From a virus: a stretch of DNA of 33,887 nt. Both the position numbers and the translations under genes were made by a program. Every line of letters starts with the position of its first letter. The first letter of the stretch is position 1. Positions 15,769 through 25,029 of the stretch are shown here, one piece after another. The notes under the pieces were generated by a model. That model made no database searches and was not told where the DNA came from. It was given only the letters and a program-made list of their open reading frames with translations. The stretch is taken from IMG/VR virus record IMGVR_UViG_3300027396_000058, positions 1 to 33,887 of that record. The stretch is one strand, 5' to 3'.

Positions 15769-16214
15769 GCGGTCCTCGTTTCCATGGTCAGGTAGGTTAG
15801 GCGGATGGCGCTCACGTCATAGACGGTGGTGGGGCCGGCCGCGGTGCTGTAGGGGGGATCTAGGTCAATTTCGGTGTCGTGCACGCTGACCACGCCCTCC
15901 AGCATCGGCTGGTACATCTGGTTGCGGATCCGCTCGCGCAGCTCCAGGGCGCCTTGCACATCCACTTCGGTGACGCGATCGCCGGCGGACACCAGGGTGA
16001 TTGTCACGGGGTAGCGGTATTCCACGGTACGGTTGAAGGCTTCCAGCCCGATCGTCTCGGCGCCGGGTCCCGGGCTGATGATGATGCTGGGGATGCTGTC
16101 GGTGACCAGCAGGATCGGCCGCTTGCGGATGGTCGGGACAATGTCCCCGGAGACCTCGCGCACGCGCTGCTTGACGGCCTGCAGAATGTCAAAATACATG
16201 CTGTTGGTGCTCAT
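15765..16214 (-). CDS. Tail completion or terminator-like protein
   Basis: The 149-residue protein has an N-terminal helix (FDILQAVKQRVREVSGDIV). Then come a conserved-looking 'PSIIISPGP' loop, beta strands with 'VEYRYPVTITLVSAGD', a helix (VQGALELRERIRNQM), and a closing strand (TVYDVSAIRLTYLTMETR). That alpha/beta order and length are those of siphophage tail terminators, which cap the tail tube and join it to the head. It overlaps both neighbours by ATGA, making a tightly coupled neck-tail set. Confidence 0.6.
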   Translation of the reverse strand: MSTNSMYFDILQAVKQRVREVSGDIVPTIRKRPILLVTDSIPSIIISPGPGAETIGLEAFNRTVEYRYPVTITLVSAGDRVTEVDVQGALELRERIRNQMYQPMLEGVVSVHDTEIDLDPPYSTAAGPTTVYDVSAIRLTYLTMETRTA

Positions 16215-16561
16215 GCGTCATGCGCGACCGGAATCTCCGGCTCGGCCTCGGTGGTGGTTTCCAGTGCAAAGTAGGCGCCCGCACCCTGCAGCACCACGTC
16301 GTCGGTGAAGTAGTGGCGGCCGTCCTTATCGGTGACCCGGCAGTTTAAGACCGGTTTGAAATGTCCCAGGTGGGCGGTCCAGACCAGCCAGCGCTGGGTC
16401 TGCCCCATGCGCTGCAAGCCGCTTTCATCGACGTAGACCATGCGCGACATGCGGCGGAAGCCATAATCGGTGACGGCCTCGGCGCCGTCCGGGTTGCGCA
16501 ACGTGATTCGCTCGGGGTTGTCCATTATTTCCCAGCCGGCGCTGGTGTCCAGGGTAGGCAT
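16211..16561 (-). CDS. Neck-region protein (head closure candidate)
   Basis: The 116-residue protein (MPTLDTSAGWEIMDNPERIT to AEPEIPVAHDA) is mixed alpha/beta with no membrane segment. It starts on a TAATG overlap with the upstream gene and ends on ATGA with the tail completion gene. Head-closure or adaptor proteins of siphophages are this size and in this place. Its sequence alone does not identify it. Confidence 0.55.
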   Translation of the reverse strand: MPTLDTSAGWEIMDNPERITLRNPDGAEAVTDYGFRRMSRMVYVDESGLQRMGQTQRWLVWTAHLGHFKPVLNCRVTDKDGRHYFTDDVVLQGAGAYFALETTTEAEPEIPVAHDA

Positions 16562-16785
16562 TAGACGATCTGCCCCCGAATTTCGCGGGGATCCACGCGG
16601 GTGAGCATGGTGTTGACCTCTTTGATCTGCGCCAGGAGCTTTTCCCGCCAGGTCATCCGGTCCACGCTGACGCCCTCCCAGGAGTAGCTGGGCTGCGGGT
16701 TGGCGCTGTCGGCGACGAGCGCCTCGAGGTAGCCGTCGCGGATGGTCTGCAGGTCGGCGATCTGTTCGGCGAGTGATTTGGCCAT
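16561..16785 (-). CDS. Small neck protein
   Basis: The 74-residue protein has two helices around a beta hairpin (AEQIADLQTIRDGYLEAL, then PSYSWEGVSVDRMTW, then REKLLAQIKEVNTML). This resembles in outline the small head-tail joining protein gpW of lambda, but the match is only in layout and size. ATG 16785 has an AAGGGGG ribosome binding site placed just after a GTCATTTAT motif. The downstream gene starts on its stop codon. Confidence 0.6.
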   Translation of the reverse strand: MAKSLAEQIADLQTIRDGYLEALVADSANPQPSYSWEGVSVDRMTWREKLLAQIKEVNTMLTRVDPREIRGQIV

Positions 16786-16801
16786 TTATTCCCCCTTGAG
16801 A

Positions 16802-16810
16802 ATAAATGAC
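16802..16810 (-). promoter_or_regulatory. GTCATTTAT junction motif
   Basis: On the minus strand GTCATTTATTCTCAAGGGGG lies between the polyvalent gene stop and the small neck gene start. Order and spacing of motif and ribosome binding site are as in the 21-bp junction repeats. Function is unknown. Confidence 0.45.
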
Positions 16811-16819
16811 CGCCGCCGG

Positions 16820-19800
16820 CTAGCCGCGCTGGGCCAGCAGCTCGCGGATCCGTTTAACCCTCGGGTCTTCCTCGCATTGCGCTTCCTGCGCCTGCTTGGG
16901 CCGGGGCGGTTTGGCACCCGTCTGGGAGATGATCGCCTGCACGAGCGCGATCTTGGCGGCTTTATCGGTAGGCATGACGGCCTCGGTGGTTTTTTTGAAT
17001 TTTTCTTCTTTCACGGCCATTAAAAACGCCTCCATGGTGGGAGCCAGCGTTTTCATTTCTTGTACGGTTGGCCAATATGGGTGCCCGTTGTTGCCAGCTA
17101 GATACGTGTTTTCCCGTCCGTCTGCGGCAAGTTTTTGCTGCACATAGGTTTCAAAAATGCGCGCAAAAGATTCACTGCGCGATAGAAAATAAACTGCTTC
17201 TGGGTGATTTAAGGTTCCATAGTCTTTGAGAAGTTCTCCCTGCAGTCTTTTGAAATAACCTGATTGGTGGTAATCTGCAAAAAGAAGTTTGGATATTGAT
17301 TTTTCTGCGGGCGAAGCGTTGGGGCCTACCAGCATTGTAGCGTCAGAAAGATACAATTTTTTATTGTCTGAGCCCTTGCTTTGCACCAAATAGTGATCCA
17401 TGGCATGGCCCCATTCGTGAGCCAAACTGCCAACACCGTTTTTTCGGGTGAGGTTGATAACATTCTTGTCGGACTCGTAGTGCGCTACTGCTCCGCCTCG
17501 TCCTCTGGCTCCTATAGCTAGGCCCAATTGCCCGCCCAAAGAAATGTCCCGGTCGGAAAATCCGGTCACATCCGCCAAGTCGGCCATAGCCTCCGAGGTT
17601 TTTTGCAAGTGGTGCAGGCGTTCTTTGTCCGTGACACTGTTGCCCCATTGCACGCCGCGCAACCCCACGCCTTCCATCAAAAACTTTCTGCCCGTTTCCA
17701 AAGTGTGTGCGTCAATGGCTCTGCCTCCCTTACGCGTGGCGTAGGACACGTATGCCTTGCTGGCATCCCAGCGCTTGTTGGTGTGATTGACCGTGTCAAA
17801 GGTCTGGTTGAAAGATTTTCCTTCAAGAATGTCCATCACGTGATTCTTGATAGTGGCCGCTCTTTCATTAATATCTGAAGCTTGATCTGGATTTTTTCCT
17901 GCGCGCAATCTTTTGCCAAAATCATTCATCTTGCCCAAAACGCTGTTGGCTCCACGATTGGTTAATCGGTTATAACTATCTACAAGAGCATTGGCTACTG
18001 GGTTAAATCTGTCGCCATGATCGCGACCAAATTTCAATTGTTTACCTTGGCCGGTTTGCCGAAATTTACTTATAAGTTCTCCAGTTTTTTTTCTCAACTC
18101 GCTAACTATTTTGACAAAATCAACTTCTTTTTCAGCTAATTCTTCTCCCAGTTTTTTCATTGTTGTAAAAGCTTCGTAGTATTGGGCCCGAAGTTTCTCC
18201 GGTGTTGAAACTTGGTCTTCTTTTGATGCCTTATAAATTCCTGGCTCTTTGGGGAATGTTTTTAAGGCTAGATGAGCGGCTAAAACGGACAGAGGGTGCC
18301 CTTTTTCAATTTTGTCCATTAACTTGCTGGGTTCGCTGTTAAGCAGTACATCTCGTTTAACCAATTCTTCTGCTGTTCCTTCTTTTTCGGCACTTTCTAA
18401 GTTTGTCCAACGTCTGCGGTTGTGCCGCGCAGACTGCTCAATATCCTCGCCAAAATTACCAATGGAACTGTTTCTGGCAAATTGGTAATCCTGTTGGTTG
18501 GCCGATGCTACACGGTTTGCTACGGCTCTCGGAGTATCACCTTTTTGTGGCTCTGCCGCTGCCGCCGCCGGTGTGCTGGGCTCGTCCATGGGGTCCACGT
18601 CGGTGCCGTTGTTCACTTGGTCGATTTTGGCCTTGGTGCCCGGCCCAAACAGGCCAAACATGTCCTGCGTATCATCTCTCTTGGCGGCGTCCGGCCGGTC
18701 CAGCGGGTTGTCCGTGCCGGCGGTCGTCGGCTCCGGCGCGCTCTGGGGCTTGTCCGCGCCGATGGGTACCGGCTCGCCAAACAGGCCGGGCATGGTCTCG
18801 GGCGATTTGGGTTTGTTGTCTGGCAGGGGGTTGCCAAACAGGTCGGCGGCCGGCTTGGTGCCTGCAGGCAAAATGTCTTTTAGTGAAAGGCTTTTGTCGA
18901 CGTCATTATAAAACTGCTTGGCGCTGTCTGTGATGGCAAATTTCTTATCTTTGCCATACCTTGGCTCGCCATTGATTAGCGGCCAGGCATAGATGACTCC
19001 GGGGCCTTTCTTGCTTATGACATACTCGTTGCCCATCTTGTCTTTAAACTTGTCATCTACTTGAATTTTATCAAAACCGCTTCTGTCGCTGTCGTTTTTC
19101 AAGTCTGTTTGGGATTTTTTGTAATGAAAATACTCTTGAAATTCAGGATTCATCCTATGAATTAACGACGCGTTAATAGGAAGGCCAGCGTCTGCCAGTC
19201 GATAAATGTGTTTACCCTTAGCTATCTCTGGATAATCGTTGATTGGAACCCATTTAGTGCCGTCCTTGAACATTTGCGCCAATTCAACAATTTTCTTTCT
19301 TAGGCCAACGTCTGCATTTATGTAATCAAGGTATCCGTGATTTACGTATCCATTTTTATCCATCCAAACGCCAACCATGGCGCCATATATGGACATGAGG
19401 CCGGGCTCGGGTGGTGTTTCCTGTGTAGTTTTTCCTGTGTTGGGGTCATAAACTGTTTCAGTTCCATCACCTGCAGATTGCTTGATTTTGTGTTTTATTG
19501 TCTTTGGCATATCGGTGGTAGCTATAAAAGCACCGCCTTTGTAGTGCTCACCGTTTGGGCCAAACTCGCCGCCGGCGGCAGCTCTTTTCTGTTTTGGCTC
19601 CTCCTGCTTGGCCACCAGTTCCCCATTACGCCACTCTCGGCCCTCGGCATCGATGCCGGTGAAGCCGGGCTGGTCGGCGGCTGGGGCTACTGGTTCTGAG
19701 CTGCTTTTTCCCTGGCTGCCTTGCTCGCCGCTGTCGCCTGGCGCCCGACCTCTTTCATCCAGGGGCGCTTGATCTGGAGCTCCTGGCGGATTTTCATCTG

Positions 19801-22800
19801 CTCCTCGTCCAGTTGCTGGCCGTCCGCTATCGCTCGCTCCAGTTGGTCGAAGTTGATCGCGTCCACCAGCAATTGCGCGTGCACCGAGGAGCCCCTTTGC
19901 GATGTCAGGGGGAATTTTTCCTTGTTCATATAGTCCGCGGGTGTCATTTTCTAACTCCTTCAGAAGTTCCTCTTTATTGTATCCGCCTATGCCCTGCTGC
20001 AAATAGGCGGCCACTGCGTTTTCGTCCACTTGCTTCGCTTTACCAAAACCCAGGTTGTTGTTGATGATGATGGAAGGCACCTTGCCTTCTTCGAACAGTT
20101 CCAGCGCCGCGCGGCGAGCTTTCAAATTGGCTGGCACGGCCACGCTTAAGGGCACGGTGCGCGCCAGGCTGGTCGGGTCGCCGGCGTCAAACTTTTCCCG
20201 CGCTTGCATGGCGCGCTTGACCACGCCGTCTTTCCAGGCGTCGGCCGGGGCACGGTCGATGAACACAAATTGCCCGTCCAGGCCATGCTTGGCGGCGCCG
20301 TCCATGAGTTCCTTGGTCCAGGCGCTGTCGTCGGACACGGAGTCCAGTACCACCGGGTATTCGGTGACCTGGATAATATCCTTAGTAGCAGTGCCCTTCC
20401 CGCTGCCACCGCCGCCGCCCAGGACCAGGAATTGGTTGTTCCCCTTCCCCTTCATGAGGGCCCAGGCTTCATTCAACATGCGCATGTTCGCGTAGCTTGC
20501 GGCGTCATGGATGGAGCCGGAATTGGTGCCTTTGTACGTCGGAAACAGGTCGCGCCAGTCGTCGCAGTTGCAGGTGATGCTGATTAGGTTGCCGTCGGCG
20601 TCGAACGTGCCCATTTTGGTCAGGTATTCCTGACGGAATTTTGGCCATTCCCGGCGCACCAGCTCTTGGGCTTCGCGATGCTCCACCACTTCCTGCTCGT
20701 CCAGATTGTAGAAGGCTTTTGGCGCAACGGGCTCGTAGTCGGTCCACCCGGGCACGTTTTCCAGTGGCGCCGGGATACGAAGCTTTTTGCCGTTTTGCAC
20801 GACCACGGTATGCTCGCCGCCGGTGCCAAAGTATTTTTCCGGGGCGCTGGTGGCCGAGGGCGTTTTTGGGGCAGGCGCCGCGGGAACGGGTGCTTTTTGG
20901 GAGGTTAAATAACTTCGGCCCTGTGCGGTGATTCGGCCGGAAGCGTCCACCAGGTTTTGCGCCTGGAGGCTTGCCACCGCCGCCGGAGTGATGAGGGAGC
21001 TGTTGTGGGCCTTGCGGTTGGCCCGGAGTCGCAGCGCGTTAAGGACCGCCAGCTCGGCGTCGGAACCGCGCTCGGGAGCGGGTGCCTCGGGGCCTACCAG
21101 GGCCTTGGCGGCCTTGGGTCCGGTCGCTTGGCGCACCGGCTTTCCCTTCTGCGCGTACAGATACAGGCGGCCGTCGTTGGTGAGCTGGCCTGCGTCGTTG
21201 ATGTAGCCTTTTTCCTTGAGTTCCAGCAGGGCTGGCACCGTGATGTGGGCGGCGTTGTGCGGCTTGCGGTTGCCCTTCAGGCGCAGCGCGTCCAGGGCGA
21301 GGGCATTGGCGTCCAGGCCGTTGCCGGCAGACGCTGCCTTGGGTTCTTCCTGCTTGGCCACCAATTCCCCGTTGCGCCATTCGCGCCCTTGGGCGTCGAT
21401 GCCGGTGAAGCCGGGTTCCTCGGGCTTGGCCGATTTTTCGGCGGCCGGCGTGGGCTCGTCCTGGGGTCCAAACAGGGAAGGTCCTAGATCTCCGGCATTT
21501 CCTCCCCGTAAATCTCCCGATACAGTTCCCGGTTCCGTTGTTCCTGCGCTCGGGTCACCTTGAGGATCTTGTGCACCTGCTCGCAGATCGTTTTCAGCTC
21601 CTCCGCTGATAATGGCTTGAATGGCTCCACGGGCGTCCGCAAGGGCCTTTTCGACGATGGTTCGTTTTTGTTTGGGGCTGGCACTGGCGTAATCCTCCAC
21701 GTGGGCGTTGATGGCGTCACTCAGGGGCCCAGCTAGGTGCTGGAACTGCTCAAATCCCTGTTTTATTCTATCGGCAGCCTTGGAAAGTTCTTTGTTTTTC
21801 TCCACCTGCAGCACGTTGCCAGCGCCCGCAATGTTTTTGGCACGACGTGCGTTGCCGGCGACCGTGTAGTCGTTCACTTCCTGCGCCAGAGCGGCACGGA
21901 GTTTGTTTTTCAGCTCGGCTTTTTCCAGAAACAGGCTCTTGCCGTCGTCGGTATTTCCGAACAGGTCCATCTGGCCGCCGCCCTGCTGCTTGGGCGCGTT
22001 GGCCACGTCCATGGCTGCCTGCTCCAGGGTGGCCGCGCTAAATTCCTTATTGTGCTTGTCCCGCTGCTCCAGGTAGTGGTTGTACAGTTGCTCTTGCGCG
22101 TCGTGGTCCTTCAAGTGGCGTCCGATCGCCACGGCCTTGTCTTCCTCCAGCCGGCCGGTAAGCAGGTCGTTGAAAATTCGATCGCTCAGGCCCCGGAGCT
22201 GGACCGCGTTGTCCACCACTTTTTCCTTGAGGCTGACGCCGTGCCCCTTGAGGTCTTCGATGGATTGCTTGGAATCTCGCAGGAACTTGGCGGCGTCTAG
22301 GGCCGTGCCGCGTCCCTCGGCCATGTTGATGAGGGCCCCAGTGGCCCGGGCAGTGGTGGCGTTTGGCGCGATAATCATCTGCACGTTCATTTTTTGATGG
22401 CCGGCACGCCGGGCCAATTCCATGCGATGATGGCCGTTCACGACGTACGTCTTCCCGTCGGCCGGGTCTTTCCACGCGTGCACCACGCCCGCAAACAGCG
22501 GGTTGAATTTGTTCACGCCCTTCAGGTGGTCGCCGGTTCCCGTGGACGCGTCCAGGGATTGCTTGTATTGAAAGCGCTTGGGGTCCACGTGGATCTGATT
22601 CGTGTCTAGGCTGACCAGGTCCCCGGCTTCTCCAATGCCGGACTGATTGCCGTGGCTGGTGGCCTGTTCGGCGGGCTGGCTGGCGAGCTTGGACAGATCC
22701 TTGACGCTCAGGCGCATGAGGTCGTTGGCCACGCTGCGGACCTGCTCGGGGTCTGCATGCGGTCCCAGGTTGGACAGGGATTTGGAAGCGCTGGGGGCGC

Positions 22801-23059
22801 CGCCGGCGGCGGAGTGGCTTGTCCCAGAACTAGGGGCGGTTTGCTGGCCGTGGCTGGCCAGGGCCTGCTTTTCTTCCGGGCTGGGATTTTTGACCTGGCG
22901 GCCGTCGCGGTAGTAGCGCTTGTGCCCAAGCTTGTCCACGCGCATGCCGGTGAAGCCGGCTTCCAGGACCCGATGACCGCGCGAGCGGCTTTGCAGCCCT
23001 TCCACTAGAAGGCGGATATAGAAAGCGGCTGTTGCGCTGCCGGTCGGTGGTTTGCCCAT
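16820..23059 (-). CDS. Giant polyvalent protein: ParB-like, zeta-like kinase, LPD1 metallopeptidase
   Basis: The 2,079-residue protein strings together unlike domains. (1) A linker unit (about 32-58; GFTGMRVDKLGHKRYY). (2) A ParB/sulfiredoxin-like domain (about 140-260) with VVNGHHRMELA near 206. (3) Helical regions. (4) Two helical repeats (LRLKGNRKPHNAAHITV and LRLRANRKAHNSSLIT, about 580-710). (5) A P-loop kinase of zeta-toxin type with Walker A GGGGGSGKGT near 880. (6) A second and third linker (PGFTGID-x-GREWRNGEL at about 548 and 1130). (7) A C-terminal LPD1-type domain with RGVQWGNSV, ARGRGGAVAHYE and the zinc motif HEWGH near 1880. Polyvalent proteins are known from phages and conjugative elements and are thought to enter the host with the DNA and counter defences. 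Its place among head genes fits packaging in the virion. I start it at ATG 23059; the open frame further upstream overlaps other genes and is spurious. Confidence 0.9.
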   Translation of the reverse strand: MGKPPTGSATAAFYIRLLVEGLQSRSRGHRVLEAGFTGMRVDKLGHKRYYRDGRQVKNPSPEEKQALASHGQQTAPSSGTSHSAAGGAPSASKSLSNLGPHADPEQVRSVANDLMRLSVKDLSKLASQPAEQATSHGNQSGIGEAGDLVSLDTNQIHVDPKRFQYKQSLDASTGTGDHLKGVNKFNPLFAGVVHAWKDPADGKTYVVNGHHRMELARRAGHQKMNVQMIIAPNATTARATGALINMAEGRGTALDAAKFLRDSKQSIEDLKGHGVSLKEKVVDNAVQLRGLSDRIFNDLLTGRLEEDKAVAIGRHLKDHDAQEQLYNHYLEQRDKHNKEFSAATLEQAAMDVANAPKQQGGGQMDLFGNTDDGKSLFLEKAELKNKLRAALAQEVNDYTVAGNARRAKNIAGAGNVLQVEKNKELSKAADRIKQGFEQFQHLAGPLSDAINAHVEDYASASPKQKRTIVEKALADARGAIQAIISGGAENDLRAGAQDPQGDPSAGTTEPGTVSGDLRGGNAGDLGPSLFGPQDEPTPAAEKSAKPEEPGFTGIDAQGREWRNGELVAKQEEPKAASAGNGLDANALALDALRLKGNRKPHNAAHITVPALLELKEKGYINDAGQLTNDGRLYLYAQKGKPVRQATGPKAAKALVGPEAPAPERGSDAELAVLNALRLRANRKAHNSSLITPAAVASLQAQNLVDASGRITAQGRSYLTSQKAPVPAAPAPKTPSATSAPEKYFGTGGEHTVVVQNGKKLRIPAPLENVPGWTDYEPVAPKAFYNLDEQEVVEHREAQELVRREWPKFRQEYLTKMGTFDADGNLISITCNCDDWRDLFPTYKGTNSGSIHDAASYANMRMLNEAWALMKGKGNNQFLVLGGGGGSGKGTATKDIIQVTEYPVVLDSVSDDSAWTKELMDGAAKHGLDGQFVFIDRAPADAWKDGVVKRAMQAREKFDAGDPTSLARTVPLSVAVPANLKARRAALELFEEGKVPSIIINNNLGFGKAKQVDENAVAAYLQQGIGGYNKEELLKELENDTRGLYEQGKIPPDIAKGLLGARAIAGGRDQLRPTGASDSGRPATGRGADENPPGAPDQAPLDERGRAPGDSGEQGSQGKSSSEPVAPAADQPGFTGIDAEGREWRNGELVAKQEEPKQKRAAAGGEFGPNGEHYKGGAFIATTDMPKTIKHKIKQSAGDGTETVYDPNTGKTTQETPPEPGLMSIYGAMVGVWMDKNGYVNHGYLDYINADVGLRKKIVELAQMFKDGTKWVPINDYPEIAKGKHIYRLADAGLPINASLIHRMNPEFQEYFHYKKSQTDLKNDSDRSGFDKIQVDDKFKDKMGNEYVISKKGPGVIYAWPLINGEPRYGKDKKFAITDSAKQFYNDVDKSLSLKDILPAGTKPAADLFGNPLPDNKPKSPETMPGLFGEPVPIGADKPQSAPEPTTAGTDNPLDRPDAAKRDDTQDMFGLFGPGTKAKIDQVNNGTDVDPMDEPSTPAAAAAEPQKGDTPRAVANRVASANQQDYQFARNSSIGNFGEDIEQSARHNRRRWTNLESAEKEGTAEELVKRDVLLNSEPSKLMDKIEKGHPLSVLAAHLALKTFPKEPGIYKASKEDQVSTPEKLRAQYYEAFTTMKKLGEELAEKEVDFVKIVSELRKKTGELISKFRQTGQGKQLKFGRDHGDRFNPVANALVDSYNRLTNRGANSVLGKMNDFGKRLRAGKNPDQASDINERAATIKNHVMDILEGKSFNQTFDTVNHTNKRWDASKAYVSYATRKGGRAIDAHTLETGRKFLMEGVGLRGVQWGNSVTDKERLHHLQKTSEAMADLADVTGFSDRDISLGGQLGLAIGARGRGGAVAHYESDKNVINLTRKNGVGSLAHEWGHAMDHYLVQSKGSDNKKLYLSDATMLVGPNASPAEKSISKLLFADYHQSGYFKRLQGELLKDYGTLNHPEAVYFLSRSESFARIFETYVQQKLAADGRENTYLAGNNGHPYWPTVQEMKTLAPTMEAFLMAVKEEKFKKTTEAVMPTDKAAKIALVQAIISQTGAKPPRPKQAQEAQCEEDPRVKRIRELLAQRG

Positions 23060-23097
23060 GGTTCTGCCCTGGCTAAAAGTGCAGCGACCTGCTGCCT

Positions 23098-23328
23098 TTA
23101 GCTCGGCAGCGGGTCGCAGGTGATGGGGTTTTCGGTGGCTAGGATGCCGCAGGCGGCCAGGTAGGCTGCTCGGGCGTCCTCGGGATTGTCGGCCTCCACC
23201 ACCAGGGTGGGGTTGTTGCGAAGGCTGAGCTGGTAGCGCCCCTGGGCGCGCGGCTGCTGGTCGGGAGACACGACCGGGGCAACCGCGCTGGCAGGGACAG
23301 ACTCGGGTTTGGTCTTTGCGCGCGCCAT
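23098..23328 (-). CDS. Small protein after the capsid gene
   Basis: The 76-residue product has a Lys/Ala/Pro-rich N-terminus and a compact part (GRYQLSLRNNPTLVVEADNPEDARAAY split by a turn, then LAACGILATENPITCDPLPS) with an alpha/beta look. It starts on the capsid stop as TAATG and is therefore translationally coupled to the capsid. I recognise no family. A head accessory role is inferred from order only. Confidence 0.6.
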   Translation of the reverse strand: MARAKTKPESVPASAVAPVVSPDQQPRAQGRYQLSLRNNPTLVVEADNPEDARAAYLAACGILATENPITCDPLPS

Positions 23329-24500
23329 TATGTAGGCGACCCAAAGGCCACAAAGCGGGGATCTCGCACCGCGGCGACGCCCATGAGGGACGCCTTGACC
23401 GCAAGCGCGATGTCCTGATTGAACTCCATGGGGTTCTGCGCAGGAGCTTCCACCACGGTGAGCGGCTTGGCTTCGCGCCAGATGAACGCCTTCTTGAAGT
23501 CGCCCAGGAACACGTACTTGTCCGCGTTGGTTGCGGAAACGCCAGATTCCACCAGCAGACGGCGAGCGTGCGGGCTGGTGAGGATCTGGTAGTCCTTGTC
23601 CAGGGGATTGGGTGCCTCGATCTGGTCAGGGTTCCCGCTGGTCGCAAAATCACCCGAGCGGGTGTTCGTTGCGGTAATGGCCCTGCGGGTCCTGTACTTA
23701 TTCGCGGGCATGACAAAGAGCTGCTTGGGCTCGATGAGGATGTTCTTGCCGGTGTTGGGGTCCAGCATGTTCATGAAAAGCTGTTCCAGCGTATTGATGC
23801 TGCTCCAGTCCGTCATGGTGAAGGTCGCCACCTTGTTGACCCAGCTTCCGCTGGTCAGGTAGGTGTTGTAGGAGCTGCCGTTCCACTTGTGGTTGTTCGT
23901 CAGGCCGAGCACCACCTTGAGGATGCGTTCCTCGCGGGCGATGCCGCAGTAGGTGCCGACCGAGCCTGCCGAGTCCAGGATCTGGCCGGTCAGATCGCTG
24001 TAGATCGCTTCCATGGTTACGGCGCAAATCTTGCCAATCTTCTCAATGGCAGGATATTCGATGTAGTTCGGGCTGAAGGAAGTATGCGGATAGGGCATGC
24101 CTTCCTCGACCTTTTCCACGCTGTCGATCACGTTGGACAGCCATGGCACCTTCTGTTCCTTGAGGTTGCCGTTCGTGACAGGTACGGTCTCGGCCACTTC
24201 GTCGCCGATGAGGGCGGCCAATTCGTACTTGTCCTTGATCTCGTTCACCAACAACTGGCCGGTGATGGCCGTGAAGCTGGATGCGTCCACGCCTTCGGAG
24301 GCTTCGCGCACGCGCACGCCGCTGTTGTAGCGGTAGAGCTGTTCAGCCCAGTCGGAGCCCATGAAGGACTCCGCGAGCTGGCGGATGCTGATGGTGTGGC
24401 GGTTGATCTTCTTGTCGCGGATCGCGTCGCCCAAAAACTTGCTGGTCTTCGCGATGCCGTAGCTCTCGGTGAGCTGCTTGAGTTTTCGTCCTAGTGACAT
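23328..24500 (-). CDS. Major capsid protein (HK97 fold)
   Basis: The 390-residue protein has a helical, charged N-terminal part (MSLGRKLKQLTESYG). A middle domain follows, with 'GNLKEQKVPWLSNVIDSVEKVEEGMPYP' (split by a short loop) and 'YIEYPAIEKIGKICAVTMEAI'. The A-domain end includes PLTVVEAPAQNPMEFNQDIA, then KASLMGVAAVRDPRFVAF. This is the HK97-type capsid pattern. The gene follows the protease-scaffold and decoration genes and is preceded by AGGAAAGGACC. No separate delta-domain cleavage site is evident. Confidence 0.88.
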   Translation of the reverse strand: MSLGRKLKQLTESYGIAKTSKFLGDAIRDKKINRHTISIRQLAESFMGSDWAEQLYRYNSGVRVREASEGVDASSFTAITGQLLVNEIKDKYELAALIGDEVAETVPVTNGNLKEQKVPWLSNVIDSVEKVEEGMPYPHTSFSPNYIEYPAIEKIGKICAVTMEAIYSDLTGQILDSAGSVGTYCGIAREERILKVVLGLTNNHKWNGSSYNTYLTSGSWVNKVATFTMTDWSSINTLEQLFMNMLDPNTGKNILIEPKQLFVMPANKYRTRRAITATNTRSGDFATSGNPDQIEAPNPLDKDYQILTSPHARRLLVESGVSATNADKYVFLGDFKKAFIWREAKPLTVVEAPAQNPMEFNQDIALAVKASLMGVAAVRDPRFVAFGSPT

Positions 24501-24540
24501 GGTCTTAGGTCCTTTCCTAGAGGGTTATTTTGGGGGTGGG

Positions 24541-25014
24541 TTAGCGGGCCACGCTGTTGAGGGTTGACAGGAGCTGCACCTTGATTTTCGTGGCGCTGGC
24601 GGCGTTCTCGACCACCCGGCCGATAGCCAGGGCCGCGGAAGCCACTTTGGCCAGGGTGCCGTCCAGGAGCGCGTTGCCGGTGTCCTTGGCGGGGCCGACG
24701 TAGTCGCCGATCACGTAGCTGGCGCTCGAGCAGTCAAATTCAAAAATGCCGGAGCAGTCCACACGGATGATGTTGTCCGTGGAGTTGCCGAACACGCGGG
24801 CCTCGGTATCCAGCTTCTTTTGGCCGCTCACGCCCAGGAAGGCGGTGGCAAAATTGGTCTGGGTGGTGGCGAGGTTGGTGTCCCAGGTTTGGGCGGACGC
24901 CTTGTAGACGTAGCCGGTGGCGTAGCCGAGCAGGTCGCCCACGGAGACCGCGGTAGCGGTCTGAACAGGGGCACTGACAGGGTTGGTTTCGCCGTAGAGG
25001 TAGCGAGATGACAT
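24541..25014 (-). CDS. Head decoration protein (DUF2190-like)
   Basis: The 157-residue beta-rich protein contains 'VSVGDLLGYATGYVYKAS', then 'IIRVDCSGIFEFDC' and 'YVIGDYVGPAKDTGN', ending AIGRVVENAASATKIKVQLL. This pattern is close to DUF2190-type capsid-stabilising or decoration proteins. It sits between scaffold and capsid genes, as decoration genes do. The ribosome binding site is AAGGAAAGGACC. Confidence 0.7.
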   Translation of the reverse strand: MSSRYLYGETNPVSAPVQTATAVSVGDLLGYATGYVYKASAQTWDTNLATTQTNFATAFLGVSGQKKLDTEARVFGNSTDNIIRVDCSGIFEFDCSSASYVIGDYVGPAKDTGNALLDGTLAKVASAALAIGRVVENAASATKIKVQLLSTLNSVAR

Positions 25015-25029
25015 GGGTAGGTCCTTTCC

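Noticed and set aside
23060-23716. N-terminal extension of the polyvalent reading frame (about 218 residues)
   Set aside because: It overlaps the capsid and small-protein genes out of frame and reads as Arg/Pro/Ser-rich shadow sequence. ATG 23059 is the first sensible start.
23316-24494. Plus-strand open frame of 392 codons
   Set aside because: Antisense shadow of the major capsid gene.
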